The notes under the pieces are model-generated. The model was not told the origin of the DNA. It made no database searches and worked only from the letters and a program-made list of their open reading frames with translations. A stretch of 64,000 nt of DNA, from positions 124,001 through 188,000 of the forward strand of contig CAWANF010000014.1 in assembly GCA_963783355.1 (NCBI GenBank), written 5' to 3'. Both the position numbers and the translations under genes were made by a program. Shown in pieces: positions 57,306-64,000 of the stretch (positions are counted from its first letter, which is position 1; every line of letters starts with the position of its first letter). The stretch is from CAWANF01 sp963783355 (GTDB lineage Bacteria > Bacteroidota > Rhodothermia > Balneolales > DATFMH01).

Positions 57306-58043
57306 ATGGAATGGTTTGAAGAGTGGTTCGACAGTCCTTTATATGAAAAACTATACGCAAACAGAGATGACGCGGAAGCCAATAAACTTGCAGATCAACT
57401 CGAGAAAATAATTCCGGCAGAAAAGTATCCGAATATACTGGATTTAGGAAGTGGAAGAGGACGTCATTCCATCAATATGTCATTAAGAAACTACAATGTC
57501 ACAGGGATGGATTTGTCGGAAGCAGCTATTAAAAAAGCGCGTCAAAAAGCAGAAGATCAAAATCTGGATATTGAATTTCTGATTGGGGATATGCGCAAGC
57601 CATTGAACAGGAAGTTTGATGCTATTATAAATCTGTTTACTTCTTTTGGGTATTTTGAAAAGGACGAAGAGAATAGGCAGGTATTACATGCTATGAGTAA
57701 AATGCTGCAACCCGGCGGCATGATTGTTATTGATTACATGAATGCCATTAATGTAATTAATAATTATGTTTCGCATGAAAACGGAATTATTGACAACATA
57801 AATTTCGATATAACCCGTTTTGTTGAGGATGATACTATTAATAAAAAAATGGTTTTCCAAACAGAAGGGAACACCAGCGAAAAAGTATACAGCGAGCGGG
57901 TTAAATTATATACTTTAGGTTGGTTTGAACAAAATTTGGCTTCTGTCGGAATTGAAATTATTCAAACATATGGTGATTATGAATTGAATGATTTTAATGA
58001 ACAGAACAGTTCCCGATTGCTGATGATTGGTAAAGTGTTATAA
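57306..58043 (+). CDS. SAM-dependent class I methyltransferase
   Basis: 245 aa. The SAM motif ILDLGSGRGRHSINMS (near residue 45), the acidic D in VTGMDLS and IGDMRKPLNRKFDAIINLF are typical class I features. The N-terminus MEWFEEWFDSPLYEKLYANRD resembles a methyltransferase family found in Bacteroidota. The substrate is unknown. No clear Shine-Dalgarno. It converges on the hypothetical gene with an 8-bp gap. Confidence 0.85.
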   Translation: MEWFEEWFDSPLYEKLYANRDDAEANKLADQLEKIIPAEKYPNILDLGSGRGRHSINMSLRNYNVTGMDLSEAAIKKARQKAEDQNLDIEFLIGDMRKPLNRKFDAIINLFTSFGYFEKDEENRQVLHAMSKMLQPGGMIVIDYMNAINVINNYVSHENGIIDNINFDITRFVEDDTINKKMVFQTEGNTSEKVYSERVKLYTLGWFEQNLASVGIEIIQTYGDYELNDFNEQNSSRLLMIGKVL

Positions 58044-58051
58044 TGATGTTA

Positions 58052-58720
58052 TTAAATAATTGTTTCAGGTAAAACTTCCATGAAACCGTGTGGAGGATCT
58101 TCCAGCCGGTAGGTTTCGAAATAGAAAACCCGTTCATTTTTGGCTCGTTTCCCGTTTATGCTGAATAACCTGAAATCTTCGCTGATTAAAGGCTTTAACG
58201 GGTAAAATAGTTTTTCATACAGATTTTCTTTGCTGAAAAAGTGCAAATCAAATCCATCTTTCGATTTCTCTTTGAACACAATTACATGTCCACTATTCAT
58301 CAATTCTATTACCATGTTCATACGTTCTCTTACTCCGGCATCATCACCTATAGAAATGTTTTTTAAATCAGTGTCGGATTCAAAAACGTCCCTGTGGCAA
58401 ACTATCGCATCTCCGATTTCCGTATCATCAATTGCAGCAGAGAAGGTCACATAAAGCTTATTATGACTGGTCGTGAATGAATACGGTTTCATCGCCTCAT
58501 TGAGGGCATTCATTACATCGTTGTAGTGTTCCAGGCAGCCAATGCCGAAATCAGGACCTTCCATCAGGGTGCCGGACAGATAAAATCGAGAATAGGTTTG
58601 AACCGGCCGCATAAAATCTTCTAGTGTTGACGGGTGTGACTTTTCCCCCTTCGGATCGTTATTTCCGGATAGACTTTCGAGTAAAAGATCGTGTTCAAAA
58701 ATCAACTTAAAAATGTCCAT
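58052..58720 (-). CDS. Hypothetical protein
   Basis: 222 aa that I do not recognise. It has no signal peptide and no membrane segment, so it is probably cytoplasmic, with mixed alpha/beta composition. Stretches such as PYSFTTSHNKLYVTFSAAIDD and ERVFYFETYRLEDPPHGFMEV look like strands around a helical core. It follows the methyltransferase in the convergent direction and precedes the hppA terminator. Confidence 0.6.
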   Translation of the reverse strand: MDIFKLIFEHDLLLESLSGNNDPKGEKSHPSTLEDFMRPVQTYSRFYLSGTLMEGPDFGIGCLEHYNDVMNALNEAMKPYSFTTSHNKLYVTFSAAIDDTEIGDAIVCHRDVFESDTDLKNISIGDDAGVRERMNMVIELMNSGHVIVFKEKSKDGFDLHFFSKENLYEKLFYPLKPLISEDFRLFSINGKRAKNERVFYFETYRLEDPPHGFMEVLPETII

Positions 58721-58767
58721 AATAAAATATTCTGCTATTTATGCTTTATCTGCTCTAAATATACAAA

Positions 58768-58803
58768 CAAAAAAGCCCCGATGAATATTCACCGGGGCTT
58801 TTA
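58768..58803 (-). terminator. Intrinsic terminator of hppA
   Basis: On the minus strand AAAAGCCCCGGTGAATATTC pairs with GAATATTCATCGGGGC and is followed by TTTTTT. It also ends with an A run, so it could stop the opposite strand weakly. Confidence 0.87.
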
Positions 58804-58823
58804 AATTATGGTATTGATGAATT

Positions 58824-61010
58824 TTAACGAACGAGCATGCTTGCAATAACCAGCGCTACGACCGACATCAACTTTATTAAGATATTAAGAGAAGGTCCGG
58901 AAGTATCTTTGAACGGATCTCCAACCGTATCGCCAACTACTGCCGCTTTATGGGGCTCAGAGCCTTTTCCATATTTTTTTCCGTCAATTTCTACTCCGCC
59001 TTCAATCATTTTCTTTGCATTATCCCAGGCGCCACCGGCATTTGACTGGAATAGTGCCATCAGTACGCCGGTTACAGTCAATCCAGCCAATAGACCACCA
59101 AGCATTTCAGGACCATTTGAGCTGCCGAAAATACGAGGGCCAAAACCAACAATGACCGGAACGGCTACGGCTATTACGCCCGGAATAACCATTTCACGGA
59201 TAGCTGCTTTTGTTGAAATTTCCACACATTTGCTATACTCAGCTTTGCCATCAGCCGCTTCGAAAATGTCATGATCTTCTTTTGACCATTCACTCGTTTC
59301 TTTGCCCTCATTCTTTTTCATCACTTTTAACGCAGCATTCAATGCAGGGATTTCAGCAAATTGCCGGCGAACTTCCTGAATCATTGACATGGCGGCACCA
59401 CCAACGGCTTTCATAGCAATAGCAGAGAACAGGAATGGGAGCATACCGCCAATAAAAAGTCCACCCATAACCCATGGGTTAGCTATATTAATAGTGGTAA
59501 GTTTCACAGTGTGCATGTAGGCACTGAAGAGAGCTAGAGCTGTTAAAGCAGCAGAAGCAATAGCAAAACCTTTACCTATAGCTGCAGTAGTGTTTCCAAC
59601 CGCATCAAGTTTGTCGGTTCTGTCACGAACTTCTTTTGGAAGTTCAGCCATTTCAGCAATACCACCGGCATTATCAGATATCGGGCCGTAAGCGTCAACA
59701 GCTAACTGGATACCTGTATTAGATAACATTCCGACAGCGGCAATAGCTATACCATATAAACCGGCAAGTTCGTAAGCACCAATAATCGAGGCTGCAAGAA
59801 TAAGAATTGGTATAGCCGTAGATAACATTCCGACACTTAATCCGGAAATAATATTAGTGGCGGCGCCTGTGACAGATTCCTTGACGATAGAAATAACAGG
59901 CTTTTTATCTGTTCCGGTATAGTGCTCGGTAACTACCCCAATAAGTAATCCTGCTGCTAAACCAATGATTGTTGCCCAGAATACACCTGTTGCCGTATAA
60001 ACCGTTCCGGCATAAGTCCATTGTTCCGGAAGCATCCATTCTATGATAAAAAAGGTGGCAACCAGCATAACGAAAGAAGATCCAAATTCACCTGTATTCA
60101 ATGCTTTTTGAGGATTTCCACCTTCCTTGACATGAACAAAAAAAGTACCAAGGATGGAAGTGATAATTCCGGTTGCGGCAAGCACCAGGGGAAGAATTAT
60201 AGCAGCCAAACCATTGAAATGAGTATCCAAATGTTTGAAATTACCGGCCATAAAAGCCGCCCCCAAAACCATAGTTCCAACAATTGAACCTACGTAAGAT
60301 TCGAATAGGTCAGCTCCCATACCGGCAACGTCACCAACATTATCACCAACGTTATCAGCAATAGTTGCGGGGTTCAATGGGTGATCTTCAGGGATACCTG
60401 CTTCGACCTTACCAACGAGGTCGGCACCGACATCAGCTGATTTAGTGTAAATTCCTCCACCAACACGGGCAAACAGAGCGATGGAAGAGGCCCCGAATGA
60501 GAACCCGGTAATGACCGTAATAACCATGTTCATATCAGTGAAAAGATCTTTATAAATAATGAATAGAACACTCAGACCAAGAACACCCAGGCCAACTACT
60601 CCCATTCCCATAACAGAACCACCAGCAAAGGCTATTTCCAGAGCTTTACCAATTCCGGAACGAGCGGCGTTTGTTGTTCTTACATTAGCTTTTGTGGCGA
60701 CCCGCATGCCGATGAACCCGGCTAGTGCCGAGCAAAAAGCTCCCAATATGAAAGAAGCGGCAATAAGAGGAGATGAACCGGGAGTCGTTGCACCACTAAT
60801 ACCAAGTAAAATGGCTACAACAACAACAAATATAGCCAAAACACGATACTCAGCTTTAAGGAATGCCATAGCCCCTTCGGTGATATGACTTGATATGCGG
60901 CCCATCTTTTCAGTTCCAATATCTTGCTTTGAAATCCACGATGTCTTTAAAAAGGTGTAGAGAAGTCCCAGGACACCTACGATGGGAATAGCGTATATAA
61001 TTGTACTCAT
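58824..61010 (-). CDS. hppA: Membrane-bound pyrophosphatase, K+-dependent type
   Basis: 728 aa, about 16 membrane helices. Hydrolyses pyrophosphate and pumps H+ or Na+ across the inner membrane. The substrate motif is DVGADLVGKVEAGIPEDHPLNPATIADNVGDNVGD (around residue 195-230). The motif near residue 473 is GNTTAAIGKG, with Ala where K+-independent enzymes have Lys, so it is K+-dependent and in most such enzymes Na+-pumping. Na+ versus H+ cannot be fixed without alignment. It precedes the pth-rplY-prs group in the same direction, with a 30-bp gap. Confidence 0.93.
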   Translation of the reverse strand: MSTIIYAIPIVGVLGLLYTFLKTSWISKQDIGTEKMGRISSHITEGAMAFLKAEYRVLAIFVVVVAILLGISGATTPGSSPLIAASFILGAFCSALAGFIGMRVATKANVRTTNAARSGIGKALEIAFAGGSVMGMGVVGLGVLGLSVLFIIYKDLFTDMNMVITVITGFSFGASSIALFARVGGGIYTKSADVGADLVGKVEAGIPEDHPLNPATIADNVGDNVGDVAGMGADLFESYVGSIVGTMVLGAAFMAGNFKHLDTHFNGLAAIILPLVLAATGIITSILGTFFVHVKEGGNPQKALNTGEFGSSFVMLVATFFIIEWMLPEQWTYAGTVYTATGVFWATIIGLAAGLLIGVVTEHYTGTDKKPVISIVKESVTGAATNIISGLSVGMLSTAIPILILAASIIGAYELAGLYGIAIAAVGMLSNTGIQLAVDAYGPISDNAGGIAEMAELPKEVRDRTDKLDAVGNTTAAIGKGFAIASAALTALALFSAYMHTVKLTTINIANPWVMGGLFIGGMLPFLFSAIAMKAVGGAAMSMIQEVRRQFAEIPALNAALKVMKKNEGKETSEWSKEDHDIFEAADGKAEYSKCVEISTKAAIREMVIPGVIAVAVPVIVGFGPRIFGSSNGPEMLGGLLAGLTVTGVLMALFQSNAGGAWDNAKKMIEGGVEIDGKKYGKGSEPHKAAVVGDTVGDPFKDTSGPSLNILIKLMSVVALVIASMLVR

Positions 61011-61040
61011 GTTTGTGGTTTGCTTTAAGTGATAATTGGC

Positions 61041-61598
61041 TCAGTTATATTTGTTCATCGCACGTTCGATACCTTCCCTGATAAAACACAAAACAGCATC
61101 GTGTGCTTTTATCAGAGATTCGTTTACCAAATTCTGCTCATCATTATCAAAAGGAGAAAGTACATAATCGGCTTGTTTCCCCCTTGGAAAATTTTTATCA
61201 ATCCCAAATCGCAATCTTGGGAACTCCTTAGATTTAACATTTTCTATGATGTCATTCAACCCATTATGTCCACCTGCGCCTCCGTTAGGCCTCAGGCGAA
61301 TTTTGCCGACAGGTAAATTTATATCATCGGTACATATAAGGCAATCGGAGAGCGGTTCTTTATAATAATTCAATGCTTTGGATACAGCTAAACCGCTTTT
61401 GTTCATATAAGTAGTTGGCAAAATAAGAACAGTGCGTATGCCTTTATGTTTGCCAATTCCGGCGAGAAAAGGGCCTTTGCCGGGCGACAATTTCACAGAG
61501 AGAGTATCAGCCAGTTTCAATATAACATCGAACCCGACGTTGTGCCGGGTTCGAGCATATTCATCACCTATATTACCTAAACCTATAATAATAGGCAT
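61041..61598 (-). CDS. pth: Peptidyl-tRNA hydrolase
   Basis: 185 aa. Releases tRNA from prematurely dropped peptidyl-tRNA. The N-terminal IIGLGNIGDEYARTRHNVGFD holds the catalytic His19, with YMNKSG and the GGAGGHNGLNDII segments completing the site. Last of the prs-rplY-pth operon, a widely conserved order. Confidence 0.95.
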   Translation of the reverse strand: MPIIIGLGNIGDEYARTRHNVGFDVILKLADTLSVKLSPGKGPFLAGIGKHKGIRTVLILPTTYMNKSGLAVSKALNYYKEPLSDCLICTDDINLPVGKIRLRPNGGAGGHNGLNDIIENVKSKEFPRLRFGIDKNFPRGKQADYVLSPFDNDEQNLVNESLIKAHDAVLCFIREGIERAMNKYN

Positions 61599-61640
61599 AA
61601 TAAATGGGTTACAGCGAAATAAGAATTTGCGAAGATAGAC

Positions 61641-62309
61641 TTATTCTGCAGATTCTGTTTCACCTTCCTGTTCTTGTGTTTCACCTTCAACAGCTTCTTC
61701 TTCTTCAGCTATTCCTTCACCGGTTATTGCTGCTTCCAGACCTTTCAATCCACCACGTGGAGGTTTGACTGTCGCAATTGTTCTGCTGAGATCGACAAGA
61801 GGGGTAATCCCTTCCAGGTTCAGATCACGAACATGCAAAGAATTGCCAATGCCGAGTGCACTGATATCTATGGATAACTGTGCAGGTATTTGTGAAGGCT
61901 TACATTTAATGCGAAGATTACGCATCGGGCGGAATAAGCGACCTCCTTCCGTAACACCAGCTGATGTTCCCGTTATTTCCAGGGGAACAATAATCGTAAC
62001 CGGGAAATTCTCGGATAACGCATAAAAATCGGCATGTAACGGACGATCGGTGACTGGGTGAAAATCTGTTTTTTTCAGGATGGTATCGATTGTTTTACCA
62101 TCTTCAAGAACCAGTTTGATAATTTGAATATGTTTTACACTCAATATCTTTTCCAGGTCGTTTTCAGAAACCGAAAAATGGACATTTTCCTTTAAATCCG
62201 GTCCGTAAACAACAGCTGGAACAAACATATTCTTCCTGAGTTTATCAGCATTCAGGGAACCCGATTCGCGTGCGGTTGTTTTTAGTTCAATTACGTTTGG
62301 TTTTTGCAT
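61641..62309 (-). CDS. rplY: Large-subunit ribosomal protein bL25 (Ctc type)
   Basis: 222 aa. An N-terminal 5S-rRNA-binding domain (about residues 1-95) and a C-terminal TL5-like domain (95-185) are followed by a very acidic tail (Glu-rich, about 195-222). This two-domain Ctc type is longer than E. coli bL25. It lies between prs and pth, 42 bp before pth, and is 17 bp after prs. Confidence 0.93.
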   Translation of the reverse strand: MQKPNVIELKTTARESGSLNADKLRKNMFVPAVVYGPDLKENVHFSVSENDLEKILSVKHIQIIKLVLEDGKTIDTILKKTDFHPVTDRPLHADFYALSENFPVTIIVPLEITGTSAGVTEGGRLFRPMRNLRIKCKPSQIPAQLSIDISALGIGNSLHVRDLNLEGITPLVDLSRTIATVKPPRGGLKGLEAAITGEGIAEEEEAVEGETQEQEGETESAE

Positions 62310-62326
62310 GGTCGTATCAAGTATAT

Positions 62327-63259
62327 TTAGTCATCAAATAACGAACTGATGGTATCATCGGTATGAATGCGCCGGATAGCTTCGGCGAAAATACCAGCAA
62401 CACTGAGTATCTTAATCTTATGTGATGGTTTTTTTAATGGGACAGTGTCTGTGACGAGCAACATGTCGATCGGCGAATCTTCCAACCTCTGATAAGCCGG
62501 GCCGGAAAGAATCGGATGTGCACATGCTGCTACGATATTTTGAGCGCCTCTTTCTTTAAGTGAAGCAGCGCCATTGGTTAATGTTCCGGCGGTATCAATC
62601 AGATCGTCGACAAGAAGAATATTTTTTCCATCAACTTCACCGATGATATTCATAACTTCAGCTATATTTTGCTTCGGCCGTCTTTTATCTACAAATGCCA
62701 AACCGGCATTTAATCTCTTTGCATAAGCTCTTGCCATTTTAAGACTGCCAACATCCGGTGCTACAACAACAAGATTATCAATCGGATTTTGTTCAAAATA
62801 TTCGACGAAAATCCGGCTGGCATATAGATGATCAAGAGGTATATCGAAAAAACCCTGAATCTGTGGTGCGTGCAAATCCATTGTAAGGACACGATCTGCA
62901 CCGGCTTCTGCCAGTAAGTTTGCCATCAATTTTGAGGCTATCGAAACACGCGGTTGATCTTTTCTGTCCTGGCGGGCATAACCAAAATAGGGAATTACAG
63001 CCGTGACGCGATCAACAGACGCTCTCTTTGCAGCATCCAGTAACATAAGTAATTCTATGATGTTATCGCCGGATGGCGGGGTCGATTGAACAATAAAAAC
63101 ATCCTTACCTCTGATGCTTTCTTCAAACTTCACATAGAGCTCACCATCGGAAAAATTTTTGATGGTTAACTCACCGAGAGACGTCCCATATTGTTCAGCA
63201 ATGGCCCTGGCCAATGCGATATTGCTGCGACCTGCGAATATGGCAAGAGGCTTTTCCAA
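62327..63259 (-). CDS. prs: Ribose-phosphate pyrophosphokinase
   Basis: 310 aa. Makes PRPP from ribose-5-phosphate and ATP for purine, pyrimidine, His, Trp and NAD synthesis. Motifs: FSDGELYVKFEESIRGKDVF, VIPYFGYARQDRKDQPR (ATP flexible loop), DLHAPQIQGFFD, VVAPDVGSLKMARA and the PRPP loop LVDDLIDTAGT. First gene of the prs-rplY-pth operon. Downstream of tRNA-Gln and its terminator. Confidence 0.96.
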   Translation of the reverse strand: MEKPLAIFAGRSNIALARAIAEQYGTSLGELTIKNFSDGELYVKFEESIRGKDVFIVQSTPPSGDNIIELLMLLDAAKRASVDRVTAVIPYFGYARQDRKDQPRVSIASKLMANLLAEAGADRVLTMDLHAPQIQGFFDIPLDHLYASRIFVEYFEQNPIDNLVVVAPDVGSLKMARAYAKRLNAGLAFVDKRRPKQNIAEVMNIIGEVDGKNILLVDDLIDTAGTLTNGAASLKERGAQNIVAACAHPILSGPAYQRLEDSPIDMLLVTDTVPLKKPSHKIKILSVAGIFAEAIRRIHTDDTISSLFDD

Positions 63260-63287
63260 TTGATATCAATATTTGGTGTTTAGAAAT

Positions 63288-63320
63288 ACAAAAAGGATGG
63301 CTCACCATGGGTCATCCTTT
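63288..63320 (-). terminator. Terminator after tRNA-Gln
   Basis: AAGGATGGCTC and GGGTCATCCTT pair over eleven positions with two wobbles around ACCAT. On the minus strand it is followed by a T run, as expected for a stop of the tRNA transcript. Confidence 0.75.
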
Positions 63321-63337
63321 ACTGACTAGTCTTAATG

Positions 63338-63408
63338 TTGCCCGGGGAGGATTCGAACCCCCACTGACGGGACCAAAACCCGCTGTCCTGCCATTAGACG
63401 ACCGGGCA
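63338..63408 (-). tRNA. tRNA-Gln (TTG anticodon)
   Basis: 71-nt cloverleaf on the minus strand. The acceptor arms TGCCCGG and CCGGGCA pair, the anticodon loop TTTTGGT has TTG, and the T arm has GGTTCGAATC. The 3' CCA is not encoded. Confidence 0.95.
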
Positions 63409-63457
63409 ATAACCGCTTCATGACAGACTCCAAATCTATCAAAATATCTATCAGTTG

Positions 63458-64000
63458 TCAAGACTTCAAAATAGATTTCATTAATTTACAATCTGAGCAT
63501 CTGCCCTGGTTGCAATAATGCTTAAATTGATAGATAGTGCCGGCGGGATATTCATTAATTAATTTTGGGAAATGACCGCCTGGGTATTTCTTTTTGATTT
63601 TAGACGGGACAGCCATTTTGTTCTGGCTCCACAGTTCAAAAGTTTCATGCTTTTTTGAAGGGATTAAAAATAAAACTCCCAATAAGTGCATCGCAGGGAG
63701 AAAAACTGTATAAAACAATACTTTGAGGCGTTCTTTACCTATCGAATTTATTGCTTCGTCTGATTTCGTTATTTCTTTCCAGATGATTTTCAGATCGTCA
63801 TGCAGAAATTGCCGAAATGGAAGATTTTGGATATTAAAAATTAGCAGGCATGCCTGTGGAATGCGCACATCTGGTTGATTGTTAGGGCGGCAGGACGAAA
63901 AATCCCAATCATTACGATGCATTTTAGAAATTTTGGTCTGGTCGTTTATCCCCGAAATACGGATTGCGCGTTTTATTAAAACCGGTAAAGATTTTGGAGT
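63458..64000 (-). CDS. DUF2851-family protein, C-terminal part (5' end outside window)
   Basis: Partial gene. The frame is open from the window end to the stop at 63458, about 180 residues; the ATG at 63922 is internal, since upstream codons stay open through IKRAIRISGINDQTK. Two features match DUF2851 proteins, found mainly in Bacteroidota: CRPNNQPDVRIPQ and the C-terminal CNQGRCSDCKL cysteine cluster. The function is unknown. The cysteines may bind a metal. Confidence 0.75.
   Translation of the reverse strand, partial: TPKSLPVLIKRAIRISGINDQTKISKMHRNDWDFSSCRPNNQPDVRIPQACLLIFNIQNLPFRQFLHDDLKIIWKEITKSDEAINSIGKERLKVLFYTVFLPAMHLLGVLFLIPSKKHETFELWSQNKMAVPSKIKKKYPGGHFPKLINEYPAGTIYQFKHYCNQGRCSDCKLMKSILKS

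Noticed and set aside
57290..57316. Nine-residue frame MTIESHGMV overlapping the methyltransferase start
   Set aside because: Such a short frame arises easily by chance and has no Shine-Dalgarno. Its overlap alone does not make it a leader peptide.

Overview
The window is a gene-dense, moderately AT-rich bacterial chromosome segment with no mobile element, prophage or CRISPR array that I can see. The organism looks like a member of the FCB superphylum (Bacteroidota, Ignavibacteriota, Calditrichota, KSB1, Marinimicrobia and relatives). Evidence: a tRNA-guanine transglycosylase with a degenerate zinc site as I recall it from Bacteroidota, a DUF2851 protein, a BatA-type vWA protein, a FadL-like porin next to an SGNH lipoprotein, a bacilliredoxin, and 16S helix 44 sequence resembling that group. 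Promoters of the TTGACA/TATATT kind at the rRNA operon and frequent Shine-Dalgarno sequences argue against a core Bacteroidia species. I cannot place it more precisely.

Layout. 1-4009: the end of an acyl-ACP thioesterase, then a MacA/MacB-like operon of one adaptor and two paralogous permeases without an ATPase. 4291-7311: redox and oxidative-stress genes (sthA, Mn-type superoxide dismutase, bacilliredoxin). 7492-12212: glpD, the hflK-hflC membrane-protease regulators and a secreted double-CHRD protein. 12291-18039: aconitase, a TetR/ABC1-kinase pair and a degenerate sigma-54-type activator. 18131-23644: a complete rRNA operon, 16S-tRNA-Ile-tRNA-Ala-23S-5S, with tandem promoters, boxA-like sites and pre-23S processing stems. 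23803-29468: surface glycan genes (a glycosyltransferase fused to a degenerate sugar-phosphate transferase, an intact sugar-phosphate transferase, a polyprenol-phosphate mannosyltransferase-like enzyme) with tgt between them. 29580-36980: a long co-directional run of fatty-acid, NAD, phospholipid and peptidoglycan-recycling genes with several membrane proteins. 36969-49081: a large beta-propeller lipoprotein, a vWA membrane protein, hflX, a CBS protein, a 995-residue TPR protein and aroA. 49235-52815: hsp20, dnaK, tsaD. 52985-57003 (minus): pyrF-rnhA and a FadL-like/SGNH pair. 57306-64000: a methyltransferase, a hypothetical gene, a K+-dependent membrane pyrophosphatase, prs-rplY-pth, tRNA-Gln and the end of a DUF2851 gene.

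Most genes are housekeeping. The unusual features are: (i) one palindrome family, CCCGA..TCGGG, capping several variable helices of the 16S and 23S rRNAs and the spacer, with an exact 17-nt copy in two different 23S helices; (ii) the glycosyltransferase fusion whose phosphotransferase half has lost the catalytic Asp-Glu and whose 3' end runs 126 bp antisense into tgt; (iii) an NtrC-family regulator that has lost the GAFTGA loop and the Walker B aspartate; (iv) two genes (a CPBP protease and the FadL-like porin) broken by single-base frameshifts, which may be assembly errors.
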